A DNA stretch of 64,000 nucleotides from Bacteroidia bacterium (GTDB lineage: Bacteria; Bacteroidota; Bacteroidia; SXHM01). The notes under the pieces were generated by a model that was given only the letters and a program-made list of their open reading frames with translations, had not been told where the DNA came from and searched no databases. How positions within the stretch are numbered: position 1 is the first letter of the stretch; each line of letters starts with the position of its first letter. The stretch is taken from contig JAJVIC010000009.1 of assembly GCA_022072225.1 (NCBI GenBank), positions 1,106,482 to 1,170,481 on the forward strand, written 5' to 3'. Position numbers and translations under genes: made by a program. Shown here piece by piece: positions 16,746 through 26,005 of the stretch.

Positions 16746-17589
16746 TGGTGGTGTCAGTTCAACTATTAACTATATCGCTCGCGATAAAGGGAGAATTCCC
16801 GATTATCGCAATCAAGGCATTTTTCATAATCTCTCATCAACAGAGCTTAACGCAATTATAACCGAGTTCTCAAATAATTATGAAGCATATGCAAAGAAAC
16901 GTTCTAATGGTAATCGAGCACTTCACACTATACTTTCAGTTAACCCACTCGATAGAGAAAAAATATCGATTACAATCATGGACAGCATTGTCCAACATTA
17001 TTTAGAAATTGCATATCCACGAGCGCTTGCGTTTGGAACCCATCACATAACCGAAAGCCATTGGCACACCCATTTATTGATTTCTGCAAATGAATTATGC
17101 AGTGACAAATCCACGAGACTTTCTAAGGCAGACCTCAAAAGCATTCACTTTGAAATGCTCGAATACATTAGGGGAAAGCATCCTGAACTCACCATAGGCA
17201 TTGAAGAAAAAACATATGGTCTAAAACTTCACAATGAACAGGAATATTTTGCAGAAAAACGCAATCCTGACGTAAAACTCATAAAAGAAGTATTAGCAGA
17301 AAAGGTGCAACAACTTTTCCGCGCTTCCGAAAGTTCGGAACATTTCTTCAACAATCTGAAAGAGGCAGGATATACCGCGTATACCCATGAAAATAAACCA
17401 TTCGGTATTCACTATGGTGAAGAAAACCACAAAATGAGATTCTCTCGGCTTGGGATTGATGAAGAACAACTTTCTGAATTAGACAAACAAAATAATCGCC
17501 TCCAAGAACTTGAAAGTATCAGATTGGAACAAGATCAGAAACTCGAAAATGAAAAGGTAGAACATGCTGAAGAAACTATAGAAAAATAA
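16714..17589 (+). CDS. relaxase (MobA/VirD2-like, MOBP-type)
   Basis: The 291-residue protein has the relaxase motif I region INYIARDKG with Tyr20 as the likely nicking residue. The metal-binding motif III is ESHWHTHLLIS with His116, His118 and His120. The region between them (NRALHTILSVNP, ending with His71) is the usual motif II surround. Relaxases nick oriT and stay covalently attached to the transferred strand. The C-terminal 60 residues are charged and helical. It is short compared with many MOBP relaxases, which often carry extra helicase or primase domains. It overlaps mobC by 32 nt and is followed 4 nt later by an excisionase-like gene. Confidence 0.85.
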   Translation: MIIKAIPVKSSGGVSSTINYIARDKGRIPDYRNQGIFHNLSSTELNAIITEFSNNYEAYAKKRSNGNRALHTILSVNPLDREKISITIMDSIVQHYLEIAYPRALAFGTHHITESHWHTHLLISANELCSDKSTRLSKADLKSIHFEMLEYIRGKHPELTIGIEEKTYGLKLHNEQEYFAEKRNPDVKLIKEVLAEKVQQLFRASESSEHFFNNLKEAGYTAYTHENKPFGIHYGEENHKMRFSRLGIDEEQLSELDKQNNRLQELESIRLEQDQKLENEKVEHAEETIEK

Positions 17590-17593
17590 CAAC

Positions 17594-17872
17594 ATGGAAA
17601 CGGACATCAAAATAATCTGCATTGAAAGTGAAGCCTACTACCGCCTCATAGATAGGCTCATTGATTACATTAAACTTCGTGAAGGTATAAAAGACGAAAA
17701 GTGGATTACTCCTTCAGAGGCTAAAAAAATGCTCAATGTGAAAAGTGATACCACTATGCAAACCTTGAAAGATAAAGGTTTGATACGTTTTTCTGGCTCA
17801 AAGAAAAACGTAGTCTTTGATCGTCATTCAATCCTCGAATACTTAGAAAAAAACGCCAAAAACACTTTTTGA
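17594..17872 (+). CDS. excisionase-family helix-turn-helix protein
   Basis: The 92-residue product carries a MerR/excisionase-type winged helix in its C-terminal half: WITPSEAKKMLNVKSDTTMQTLKDKG, then a basic stretch (SGSKKNVVFDR) and SILEYLEK. Proteins like this are common in Bacteroidota mobile elements, where they direct excision or control transfer genes. It lies 4 nt after the relaxase gene and just before a small acidic ORF, so it is part of the mobilization transcript. No integrase for it to partner with is visible in the window. Confidence 0.75.
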   Translation: METDIKIICIESEAYYRLIDRLIDYIKLREGIKDEKWITPSEAKKMLNVKSDTTMQTLKDKGLIRFSGSKKNVVFDRHSILEYLEKNAKNTF

Positions 17873-17873
17873 C

Positions 17874-18131
17874 ATGGAACCACAACTCGATAGTTTTGAA
17901 TTCGCCAAAGCCTTCAATGATGGCTTTATTGTAGGCATGTATGAACAAGAAATAGCGGAAGACATGTTAGCATGTATGCAAACAAATACTGACTATTTAT
18001 TCGGCTTTAAATCGGGGTTAGATGAAGGAGATAAGGAGCGAATAGAACAAACAAGATTAAATATGCTTGACGACATGCGTATTGATCAACAGCAGCAAAG
18101 CAATGAACAAGAACAAGGGATAGACCAATAA
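17874..18131 (+). CDS. small acidic hypothetical protein at end of mobilization operon
   Basis: The 85-residue protein follows the excisionase-like gene with a one-base gap. It is acidic and probably helical, with a Gln/Glu-rich C-terminus (QQQQSNEQEQ). No motif or family is recognised. It is the last gene of the plus-strand mobilization block and ends only 22 bp from the stop of the convergent nuclease gene. The position suggests an accessory role in transfer or its control, without direct evidence. Confidence 0.55.
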   Translation: MEPQLDSFEFAKAFNDGFIVGMYEQEIAEDMLACMQTNTDYLFGFKSGLDEGDKERIEQTRLNMLDDMRIDQQQQSNEQEQGIDQ

Positions 18132-18153
18132 GTTTACTTGTTAGTGCTTACAT

Positions 18154-20622
18154 TTAAAATTCAGTTCTTTCAAATACAAAAGGCTTATCGATTTTCATGT
18201 AATGACTTTTTATTTTATCGAAGATATTATAAAGTCTTTCTTCTGAAATAAATTTGAATGGTATGGAATTTTTCTTCCAAATGACCTTAAATAAAGCGTG
18301 AATGTTGGAGTAAAAGAAGTATGGCTCATTTTGAATTAAACTCTCATTATCCTTATACAATTTATAAATATTGGTTATTTGATTTTCTTGAATAAACAAA
18401 ACAGTGCCTTTCCATCGAAAGCCTTTTACTAAAGCAGCGTAAAATTCCTCATATCTCGTCATATCCATGTTTTGAGAGATGATAGCGTAGGTTCCCAATC
18501 CACCATAAAATAAAACCTTATCATTCTTTTTGAGGGAATAAATATATTTTCGATGTTTCGATGCAGGGTCTCTTAATTGATACCCATTTATTGCTGTACT
18601 AAATTTACAATCCCAACTGAAGCAATAACGTTTTAAAGGTTTACCGTAATTCTGAATTGATACAATGCCATCAGGGGCTGGAATACCAGCAAACTTTCCT
18701 CCAAGTCGATCCCCAATGAGAAATATTTCGTGAATAACATTGAAAATATCTCTTTCAAAATTTTGATCGTGGTAATCGTTTCCTTTATTTTTTAATGCCG
18801 TATAAGAATTATAGCCTTTTTGAATTATTTTTTCTTGCCATTTATGTTTCTGAGACAATATTGAAGCTGTAATGATTGAAAGGATTTCATCAGCGTTATC
18901 TTTTTGGGCGTATAGGTCAGTGATGTCAATACACTCAAATCCTTTTGCAATAATGTCTTTAAAGAGTGCTTCTTTGTATTTAATTAATACTACTAATAAT
19001 GGAGAGCCTGTTTCTTGATAATGCTTAATAATTTTGTCGGGAACGTTTGAGGTAGAAATGTAAATTGAAATTACAGCTCCCTTTTTATCGAAAATATCAA
19101 TGAGCGGATAGGAAATGCTATCTATTTGCTTTTTAATTCGCTTTGTAGCAATTTCTTTACGAGAGAATAACACCTTGAAAAGCCAATTATAAATTCCTTT
19201 GGGGTTTGGCTTAAGGTCAATATAGTCGCCTTCTATAAATAATTCATTGCCACACTCAGGGCAATCACCTTTTTCCCATGTTATTTTTCTGCATTGACTA
19301 CATCTGCGTTTAGCAGATTTACCAGGTTTATCAGTAAGTTTTAGCTTTATTAAATCAAGCAACACATCTTCAACATCCTCCGGAATATTAGCTTGAATAG
19401 TTTTATGCTCAAATAATTTACGAGTAACCTTCTTTATGTCAACTAAGCTATCTTCATTCTTTAATTGAATATTGAGTGGAATGTTGTATTGATCTTCAAA
19501 TTGTTTTTGGAAATCAATCAACTCGATTTTAGGTTTGCCTTTATCTAAAACATTTAGCCGTAACTGTCCCCATTTATTTTCCTCTATTTTTATTTTAAAA
19601 CTGATACCCTTATAATAGAACGTTAAACTTTTGAACTCAGATAGGTCATCAAGCTTAATAATATTCTTATCTTTTAACGAATGGAGTTCAGCAATTATAT
19701 CATTCTTACGAGAAGGGTCTGTAACTCTTATTTCTTTCTGCAGATTTGTATTCCTAAATTCAACATCAAAGAGCTTTAAGTTTTCAGTTATCTGATTTTC
19801 ATCAACCACTTTAGTTAAGAATTTTTTTGCATTGTAGTTTGCAGTGTTTCTTCGGTACGTTAGTGTATTATTTCTTTTAAAGGATAGATACTGTCTAATC
19901 TTATATGCATCTATTTTTGATTTTGTATTAATTTCTAATACATTTTGTTCAGGAATAATAGTGAGGAAAATATAATCGCCTTTGACTACTCGTACATTTT
20001 CAGGGATAGCAGGGAGAATAACGTCTGAAAGTTCTTTTAAAAGGAGAAAATGCCATTCCTTTTTTGAATAACTTGAACTTCGAAAATGATACCCCTTATT
20101 CTCTGTGTCAATTCTGTTAAGATTGCGCACAAGCAGGGGCATTGCTTTTACAAAATGAGGGAAATCGTCCTCTTTAATTGCTTCATCGAAATTGTATCTA
20201 AAATTACCTTTTCCGATGGAAAGTTTTTTTAGTTTCAAAAAAACTTGCGGTAAGCCCTCTCCTTTATGCTCTTCAAGTATCTTTAAAAAAACAGCTGGCT
20301 TATCAATTTCTCCTAATCTTATTGGTATATTGTATAACTGACTTATAGCTTTTGGATTAAACAGGGAAAATTTCAGGACACAATAAAAATCAATAGCATG
20401 GGGTAAAAAAGATGCAAATTGCGTAACAAAATTTTGTTTTGTAATACTATGGGCTGGGTAATATTTTAGAATGGTATCTATTTCACTTGGATTAAATATT
20501 TTTAAAGCTGTTGTTAGTTTTTTCTGATGAACTTCCCATTTATCGCAAAACGCATCTATATTGACGTGTAAATTTTTCCAATAATTTCTTTCTTCTTTGG
20601 TGAAATTGGTGTATTTAATCAT
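18154..20622 (-). CDS. large zinc-ribbon protein with PD-(D/E)XK nuclease domain (putative defence effector)
   Basis: The 822-residue protein has a long N-terminal region of unknown fold (1-430). It is followed by a four-Cys zinc ribbon (C441, C444, C454, C457: CSQC and CPEC) and a C-terminal domain with the signature of restriction-endonuclease-like folds: Glu632 in a helix, Pro650-Asp651-Gly, and Asp671-x-Lys673 (WDCK). Spacing of the three is right for a metal-dependent PD-(D/E)XK nuclease. The residues 510-590 segment is also beta-alpha in pattern. It lies 14 bp behind a second zinc-ribbon gene, on a probable island next to a tRNA-Leu, a typical place for defence genes. Family and target are unknown; phage restriction is an inference. 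Confidence 0.72.
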   Translation of the reverse strand: MIKYTNFTKEERNYWKNLHVNIDAFCDKWEVHQKKLTTALKIFNPSEIDTILKYYPAHSITKQNFVTQFASFLPHAIDFYCVLKFSLFNPKAISQLYNIPIRLGEIDKPAVFLKILEEHKGEGLPQVFLKLKKLSIGKGNFRYNFDEAIKEDDFPHFVKAMPLLVRNLNRIDTENKGYHFRSSSYSKKEWHFLLLKELSDVILPAIPENVRVVKGDYIFLTIIPEQNVLEINTKSKIDAYKIRQYLSFKRNNTLTYRRNTANYNAKKFLTKVVDENQITENLKLFDVEFRNTNLQKEIRVTDPSRKNDIIAELHSLKDKNIIKLDDLSEFKSLTFYYKGISFKIKIEENKWGQLRLNVLDKGKPKIELIDFQKQFEDQYNIPLNIQLKNEDSLVDIKKVTRKLFEHKTIQANIPEDVEDVLLDLIKLKLTDKPGKSAKRRCSQCRKITWEKGDCPECGNELFIEGDYIDLKPNPKGIYNWLFKVLFSRKEIATKRIKKQIDSISYPLIDIFDKKGAVISIYISTSNVPDKIIKHYQETGSPLLVVLIKYKEALFKDIIAKGFECIDITDLYAQKDNADEILSIITASILSQKHKWQEKIIQKGYNSYTALKNKGNDYHDQNFERDIFNVIHEIFLIGDRLGGKFAGIPAPDGIVSIQNYGKPLKRYCFSWDCKFSTAINGYQLRDPASKHRKYIYSLKKNDKVLFYGGLGTYAIISQNMDMTRYEEFYAALVKGFRWKGTVLFIQENQITNIYKLYKDNESLIQNEPYFFYSNIHALFKVIWKKNSIPFKFISEERLYNIFDKIKSHYMKIDKPFVFERTEF

Positions 20623-20636
20623 AGTAGAAGGGTTTG

Positions 20637-21374
20637 TTAATAAACCTTATGTTGCATTAAAATAAACTCCTTTCCTTTTGGATGTTCATAAACTCTAACT
20701 TCACCCAATATAAAGTCATTTTGCTTTAAAGGATAGCGTCTGTAGTAACTTTGCTGAATTAATACCCTGTATTCTTTAGAAACATTGTTCTTATCTTCCT
20801 TTTCTCGAACTACTATTTGCCCAAATTTTTCTTTGGCAAGTTCTCCTAAGAATGCATCCCCGAATATTCCTGGTACATAATCATACTTTTTAAAAAGATT
20901 TATTTCTCGATCAAATGACATAATCATCCCAGATATATCCCTAATATCTTCATTAGGTTCAACTGCTACTGTTTGAAACTTGTATTTTCTCTTTCCAAGA
21001 ACGTTTTCAACTATTTCAAGCATTTCTTCACTAATATGAACTTTATGCTGCTTTTCATATTTAGTAATTAGATAATAGATTTCATCATCACTCATTCTCT
21101 CAATTCCTTGCATCATTTTTAATGTATCAGTTACTTTTCTAGCTTCACAGTAATGAATTGGCCATGGAGGACCTAAATGGTCAAAGAATAGTTTACTGCC
21201 GCAATTACATGAAAAAAAATACACCCTGTGCTTGCAATGTTGACACTCAGTAGGAAAAGCTTTTGTGAGACAAGAATAGTCGTGCGAAGGAATAGGCATA
21301 ACGTTAATGTCTTTTAAGGGATAGGGGTTAACAAAGGTAATGAAATACCCATTGATTGATTGAAAATCAATCAA
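20637..21374 (-). CDS. zinc-ribbon protein with LGPPWP motif, partner of the nuclease gene
   Basis: The 245-residue protein has a zinc-ribbon-like module with Cys44, Cys47, Cys56/58 and Cys76, in which CQHC is followed by FFDHLGPPWPIHYC. The FFD-x-LGPPWP-x-H-x-C pattern occurs in many uncharacterised bacterial proteins, as I recall, some near defence genes. The frame as given opens with TTG at 21374; the first in-frame ATG is at 21299 and would still keep the zinc module, so the start is uncertain. C-terminal residues 150-245 look like a small beta-rich domain. The nuclease gene begins 14 bp downstream, so the two should be made together. It may recognise nucleic acid or regulate the nuclease. 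Confidence 0.68.
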   Translation of the reverse strand: MIDFQSINGYFITFVNPYPLKDINVMPIPSHDYSCLTKAFPTECQHCKHRVYFFSCNCGSKLFFDHLGPPWPIHYCEARKVTDTLKMMQGIERMSDDEIYYLITKYEKQHKVHISEEMLEIVENVLGKRKYKFQTVAVEPNEDIRDISGMIMSFDREINLFKKYDYVPGIFGDAFLGELAKEKFGQIVVREKEDKNNVSKEYRVLIQQSYYRRYPLKQNDFILGEVRVYEHPKGKEFILMQHKVY

Positions 21375-21439
21375 ATCAAGATTTTATGAAAAGGCTTAGA
21401 GGTAAAAGTTATCAACAGGCAAAAAGCTGCTTTTTAATT

Positions 21440-21461
21440 GTTGTACCTATGTTGTACCCGA
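21440..21461. repeat. 11-bp direct repeat beside tRNA-Leu (possible att/arm site)
   Basis: GTTGTACCTAT and GTTGTACCCGA sit back to back at 21440-21450 and 21451-21461, sharing GTTGTACC, about 50 bp beyond the 3' end of tRNA-Leu. Tandem sites like this occur at arm-type integrase binding sites, but no integrase is present to confirm it. Confidence 0.35.
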
Positions 21462-21473
21462 CACATTTTAAAA

Positions 21474-21509
21474 ATAAAAAAGGGTTCCAGCAAAATCGCT
21501 GAAACCCTT
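21474..21509 (-). terminator. terminator of tRNA-Leu
   Basis: On the minus strand AAGGGTTTCAGC pairs with GCTGGAACCCTT (one G-U) around a 6-nt loop (arms 21498-21509 and 21480-21491) and is followed by a T-rich tract. It starts 3 nt after the tRNA 3' end. Confidence 0.8.
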
Positions 21510-21511
21510 AG

Positions 21512-21596
21512 TACCCGGGGCGGGACTTGAACCCGCACGGCCGCAATGGCCACAGGATTTTAAGTCCTGCGTGTCTACCAATTCCACCACCCGGGC
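21512..21596 (-). tRNA. tRNA-Leu (anticodon TAA)
   Basis: The 85-nt gene reads GCCCGGGTGGTGGAATTGG at its 5' end. The anticodon stem is CAGGA/TCCTG around CTTAAAA, giving anticodon TAA. It has the long variable arm of leucine tRNAs (GTGGCCATTGCGGCC) and a GGTTCAAGTCC T-arm. The acceptor has a G1-U72 wobble and CCA is not encoded. Its 3' end faces the accessory region, as expected when an island has inserted at a tRNA 3' end. Confidence 0.95.
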
Positions 21597-21611
21597 GCTT
21601 GTAGCTTTAAT

Positions 21612-21633
21612 AAAAAAACCTCTATCTAAGAGG
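21612..21633 (-). terminator. hairpin terminator between the two tRNA genes
   Basis: CCTCT and AGAGG arms (21619-21623, 21629-21633) with a 5-nt loop and a run of seven T on the minus strand suggest that tRNA-Gly is terminated separately from tRNA-Leu. A T run also flanks it on the plus strand. Confidence 0.7.
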
Positions 21634-21640
21634 CTTTTTT

Positions 21641-21714
<74 letters not shown>

Positions 21715-21780
21715 TTTTGAGGACTGCAAAAGTAAATAAAATATATAATCCGCAAAATTTTATTAAAACTCTTTATTTGC

Positions 21781-22737
21781 TTACTTCTTAGCTGTTTTAA
21801 CACCGGCTATTTTGTATGATATTCCTACGCCAATTACTTCTTTGAATTGAGTTTTAGGACCTTGACCAACTTGTACTTTTTCTCCATTTACTTTCTTGTA
21901 GGTTGGAATATTAATATCGTGGTCATAAATCAGGTTGGTATATATACTTGTTGTAAGTAGCTTTCCGGCTTTTATGGTTATTAATGTTTCCCAATTGATG
22001 TCTATGTTGCCGCGATTTTCAGCTTTGGGGTCGGTGTAATTATTAAACAATAATAAAGTGCTGGTAATATTCAAATATTTGGTAATATCTTGTTTATATT
22101 GAGCTCTCAGTGATGCTCCGAATTCTGCTCTGATTTTTCTTCCTTGTGTTCCAAGTGTAGTGTCGGCAGCCTTTACCCCGAAAGAACCTAAGTCGGCAAG
22201 TCGCTGGTCATTTACAATGGTGAATTTTCCGGTTGCCGGAGATACAAACAATGAAAAGAAATCATTGGGTTTATAATCCATACCCAAGGCAACTGTTATA
22301 AATGCTGGTGCGGCAAAGTGCGAAACAACCACGCTATCGTTAGGAAAATTAAATCCATTGGCAAATTGTGATTTTGCATTGAGTAATGCGCTGTAATAAA
22401 ATTTCCCTTTTGCCAGAGCTCCGAATTTTGAGTTCAAATCTATTTTATCCTCATTTTTACGGAAGGGGCTTTCGCCAGACTTTAGCAAGCCGTAACCAAG
22501 GTCAAGGCTGTTGTCCCAGGTAATGTTTCCTTTTTTGTAGTTAGCTGTACCGCTGAAAATGCCGGCAACTGAGAAGGAGTTTTCACCTCCGGCAGCCCAG
22601 TTTGTAAGTCCTACCTGATTGAAGTTAACACCGAAATAAGCACCTAATTTCCATAAGGTATCGGGTTTTGCAGCATCTTGAGCCATAATACTGCCGGTTG
22701 ATAAACTAAATATTATGAGTATAAATATTTTTTTCAT
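21781..22737 (-). CDS. DUF3078 family outer-membrane-type protein
   Basis: The ATG at 22737 is chosen because it begins a signal peptide (MKKIFILIIFSLSTGSIMAQ); an upstream start at 22788 would precede it. The mature 300-residue protein opens LWKLGAYFGVNFNQVGLTNWAAGGENSFS, the recognisable start of DUF3078 proteins, which are widespread in Bacteroidota. It alternates short polar and aromatic strands like a beta barrel. The function of the family is unknown; an outer-membrane location is inferred. A long palindrome separates it from mscL upstream, so it is likely to have its own promoter or be partly read through. Confidence 0.85.
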   Translation of the reverse strand: MKKIFILIIFSLSTGSIMAQDAAKPDTLWKLGAYFGVNFNQVGLTNWAAGGENSFSVAGIFSGTANYKKGNITWDNSLDLGYGLLKSGESPFRKNEDKIDLNSKFGALAKGKFYYSALLNAKSQFANGFNFPNDSVVVSHFAAPAFITVALGMDYKPNDFFSLFVSPATGKFTIVNDQRLADLGSFGVKAADTTLGTQGRKIRAEFGASLRAQYKQDITKYLNITSTLLLFNNYTDPKAENRGNIDINWETLITIKAGKLLTTSIYTNLIYDHDINIPTYKKVNGEKVQVGQGPKTQFKEVIGVGISYKIAGVKTAKK

Positions 22738-22759
22738 GTTTTTGATTTGGTTAATGAAA

Positions 22760-22790
22760 CAATGAGCAGCGGAATTTCCGCTGCTCATTG
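22760..22790. terminator. 15-bp inverted repeat between mscL and the DUF3078 gene
   Basis: The arms at 22760-22774 and 22776-22790 are perfect complements (CAATGAGCAGCGGAA and its reverse) around a single T, so the hairpin tip must open by a few bases. On the minus strand it lies 20 nt past the mscL stop, fitting a terminator or 3'-end stabiliser, but the T run is short. Confidence 0.6.
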
Positions 22791-22810
22791 TTATTTCAGC
22801 TAATTAATAA

Positions 22811-23227
22811 TTATTTCTTTAGCAAATCTCTGATTTCGGTAAGCAACACTTCTTCTTTTGAAGGAGCAGGTGGCGCAGCTGGTGCAGCTTCTTCTTTTTT
22901 CTTTGCAGCGTTCATCAGTTTTACAATCATAAATATGGCAAAAGCGATGATGGTAAAATCAAAAACTGTTTGAATAAAAGTTCCGATGTTTAATGTAACT
23001 GCCGGGGCTGTAACAGCTCCTGCGGCATCAAGAATTGCATCTTTCAGTGTTACTTTGATGTCGGTAAAGTTTACTCCTCCAAGTGCTAATCCAATGGGAG
23101 GCATAATTACATCAGATACCAATGAAGATACAATTTTCCCGAAGGCACCGCCAATAACGACACCTACAGCAAGGTCAACAACGTTGCCTCGCATTGCAAA
23201 ATCTCTGAATTCTTTTACTACGCTCAT
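22811..23227 (-). CDS. mscL: large-conductance mechanosensitive channel MscL
   Basis: The 138-residue protein is a full-length MscL: an N-terminal amphipathic helix ([12 protein letters not shown]), TM1 with the pore motif [18 protein letters not shown], a periplasmic loop, TM2 ([14 protein letters not shown]), and a charged C-terminal helix ([15 protein letters not shown]) after an Ala/Pro-rich linker. It forms a pentameric inner-membrane channel that opens under high membrane tension and releases solutes during hypo-osmotic shock. The periplasmic loop is Ala/Val-rich. Length and motifs are normal for the family. Confidence 0.97.
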   Translation of the reverse strand: MSVVKEFRDFAMRGNVVDLAVGVVIGGAFGKIVSSLVSDVIMPPIGLALGGVNFTDIKVTLKDAILDAAGAVTAPAVTLNIGTFIQTVFDFTIIAFAIFMIVKLMNAAKKKEEAAPAAPPAPSKEEVLLTEIRDLLKK

Positions 23228-23303
23228 GGTTTTTAGTTTTTAGTTAATAATTGACAAAATAAATTAAAAATCCCGAGAATTGATGAGCTATTATTATAAG
23301 TGA

Positions 23304-25931
23304 TTAGCCACCAATTAGTTTTTTAATTTCATTCAGTTTCAGTAATGCTTCAACAGGGGTAAGTGTGTTGATATCAGTATTAAGAATATCTTCTTTGATT
23401 TGACTTAAAACAGGATCATCTAACTGAAAAAAACTGAGTTGGTAATCTTCCCTTTCTGTTTTTTTGCTTTTAACTTGAACTATTTCGCCTTCATGTGATT
23501 TTTCCAAGAGAAGCATAATTTCATTTGCCCTTTCCACTACTTTTTTAGGCATTCCCGCCATTTTAGCCACATGAATTCCGAAGCTGTGTTCACTTCCGCC
23601 TGCAACTAATTTGCGCATGAAAATTACTTTGTTTCCAGCTTCTTTCACTGAAACATTAAAGTTCTTTACCCGCTGCATGGTTTTGGTAATTTCATTCAAC
23701 TCGTGGTAGTGTGTTGCAAAAAGTGTTCGTGCACGGCTTGTTTTGTTTTCATGCAAAAATTCCACAATAGCATGAGCGATAGAAATACCATCATAGGTAC
23801 TGGTTCCGCGACCGATTTCATCTAAAATAATCAGACTTTTTTCGGAAACATTATTTAAAATACTCGCAGTTTCATTCATCTCGACCATGAAGGTTGATTC
23901 GCCCGAAGATATATTATCGGATGCGCCAACGCGGGTGAAAATCTTATCAGCCAAACCAATTAATGCTGCTTTTGCGGGAACAAAACAACCTGCCTGAGCC
24001 ATGATTACAATCAACGCAGTTTGCCGCAGCAACGCAGATTTACCCGCCATATTCGGACCTGTAATGATGATGATTTGTTGTGTATTGCTGTCTAAATAAA
24101 TATCGTTTGCAATGTATTGTTCTCCGGCAGGCATTACACGTTCAATTACAGGATGTCTGCCGTCTTTGATGTTCAGAATGTTATCATCCGTAATTTCGGG
24201 TTTCACATAATTGTTTTGCTCCGAAACAGTGGCGAAACAAAGTAAACAATCCAAGCGACTGATAAGTGCTGCATTTAACTGAACAGGCGAAATATAATCT
24301 GCCACTGCAACAACCAATTCATTAAACAGGCGAATCTCATGTGCTTGAATCTTTTCTTCGGCACCCAGAATTTTTTCTTCGTATTCTTTTAATTCAGGTG
24401 TTATGTAACGCTCGGCATTGGTGAGCGTTTGCTTGCGCATCCAGTCTGCAGGCACTTTATTTTTATGGGCGTTGGTAACTTCAAGGTAATAGCCAAACAC
24501 ATTATTGAAAGCCACTTTCAGCGAAGTAATTCCGGTGCGTTCCACCTCTCGTTTTTGTATTTCCAGCAAATAATCTTTCCCCGAAAAAGCAATTTTGCGC
24601 AAAGCATCTAATTCATCTGAAACACCAGCATTGATAACATTTCCTTTCTGAATAATAAAAGGCGCTTCGGGATTCAATTCCTTTTCTATTTTTTCGGTGA
24701 TTAGCTTACAGGGATTGAGTTGTTCCGCAATTTTATTCAGAGCAGGATTTGAACTGTTTTCGCAAATGATTTTTACAGGCTCAATTGCACGCAATGCTTT
24801 TCCTAATTGCACTACATCGCGCGGGCTAACACGACCTGCCGCAACTCTTGAAATAATGCGTTCCAGGTCGCCAATCAGGCGTATGTTTTTGCGAAGTTCG
24901 TTGCTTAATTCTTCCTGTGCCAAAAAATAATCAACTGAGGAAAGCCGCTCATCTATTGCCACTTTATTTTTTAAAGGCATAGCGAGCCAGCGTTTCAGTA
25001 AACGCCCACCCATCGGTGAAATGGTTTTGTCTAAAACATTAATGAGCGAAATCCCTTTATCGTTTGCAGGTGCCAGTATTTCAAGATTGCGTAGCGTAAA
25101 ACGGTCTAGCCAAACAAATTTATCATCTTCTATTCGCGCAATATGCGAGAGGTGTTTTATTTTATCGTGTTGCGTATCATAAAGGTAATGTAATGCAGCG
25201 CCTGCAGCAATACAGGCAGCTTCCATGTTTTCAATCCCGAAACCTTTCAGTGATTTTGTTTCAAAATGTCGCAACAGTAATTCGCCTGTAAACTCGGGAG
25301 TGAAAACCCAGTCATCAAATTTGAAAGTATAGAATTTATCTCCGAAATTTTCAGTAAATACTTTGAGTTTATTTTTCTGAAAAATTATTTCACTCGGACG
25401 AAAACTTTGAATGAGTTTGTCAATATGGGCAAGGTTTCCTTCGGCTACTAAAAATTCACCGGTAGAAATATCTAAGAATGCGATACCAGAAATTTTATCG
25501 CCAAAGTGAATGGCACAAAGAAAATTATTGCTTTTATTCTCAAGAATATTTTCACTGAATACCACACCGGGAGTTACTAATTCTGTAACGCCACGTTTTA
25601 CGATTGTTTTTGTAAGTTTCGGATCTTCTAATTGGTCGCATATGGCAACGCGCTGTCCGGCACGAACAAGTTTAGGCAAATAGGTTTCTAAGGAGTGGTG
25701 CGGAAATCCTGCCAGCTCAACAAATGATGCGGCACCGTTGGCTCTTCGTGTAAGAACAATACCCAGAATACCGGATGCTTTTTTGGCATCTTCACCAAAT
25801 GTCTCGTAAAAATCGCCCACACGAAATAATAAAAGCGCATCAGGATATTTAGCCTTGATGGTGTTGTATTGTTTCATCAAAGGTGTTTCCTTGTCGGCTG
25901 TTGCGCTTTTAATCATTGAACGGTTCTTCAT
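23304..25931 (-). CDS. mutS: DNA mismatch repair protein MutS
   Basis: About 875 residues from the ATG at 25931; starts at 25952 and 25916 are also possible. The mismatch-binding domain carries the FYE motif ([15 protein letters not shown]). The ATPase has Walker [14 protein letters not shown], the conserved [12 protein letters not shown] region, Walker [17 protein letters not shown] and the ATHYHEL segment. MutS dimers bind base mismatches and recruit MutL. The length is usual for Bacteroidota MutS. It is divergent from the SpoU-type methyltransferase gene, with a short shared upstream region of about 75 bp. Confidence 0.97.
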   Translation of the reverse strand: MKNRSMIKSATADKETPLMKQYNTIKAKYPDALLLFRVGDFYETFGEDAKKASGILGIVLTRRANGAASFVELAGFPHHSLETYLPKLVRAGQRVAICDQLEDPKLTKTIVKRGVTELVTPGVVFSENILENKSNNFLCAIHFGDKISGIAFLDISTGEFLVAEGNLAHIDKLIQSFRPSEIIFQKNKLKVFTENFGDKFYTFKFDDWVFTPEFTGELLLRHFETKSLKGFGIENMEAACIAAGAALHYLYDTQHDKIKHLSHIARIEDDKFVWLDRFTLRNLEILAPANDKGISLINVLDKTISPMGGRLLKRWLAMPLKNKVAIDERLSSVDYFLAQEELSNELRKNIRLIGDLERIISRVAAGRVSPRDVVQLGKALRAIEPVKIICENSSNPALNKIAEQLNPCKLITEKIEKELNPEAPFIIQKGNVINAGVSDELDALRKIAFSGKDYLLEIQKREVERTGITSLKVAFNNVFGYYLEVTNAHKNKVPADWMRKQTLTNAERYITPELKEYEEKILGAEEKIQAHEIRLFNELVVAVADYISPVQLNAALISRLDCLLCFATVSEQNNYVKPEITDDNILNIKDGRHPVIERVMPAGEQYIANDIYLDSNTQQIIIITGPNMAGKSALLRQTALIVIMAQAGCFVPAKAALIGLADKIFTRVGASDNISSGESTFMVEMNETASILNNVSEKSLIILDEIGRGTSTYDGISIAHAIVEFLHENKTSRARTLFATHYHELNEITKTMQRVKNFNVSVKEAGNKVIFMRKLVAGGSEHSFGIHVAKMAGMPKKVVERANEIMLLLEKSHEGEIVQVKSKKTEREDYQLSFFQLDDPVLSQIKEDILNTDINTLTPVEALLKLNEIKKLIGG

Positions 25932-26005
25932 CGCAGTAAAAATACAAAGCATGAAGTCAGAGTTATTCTAAAGTTTTTAACAGTTTTGTGCAATATTTAT
26001 TCTGT

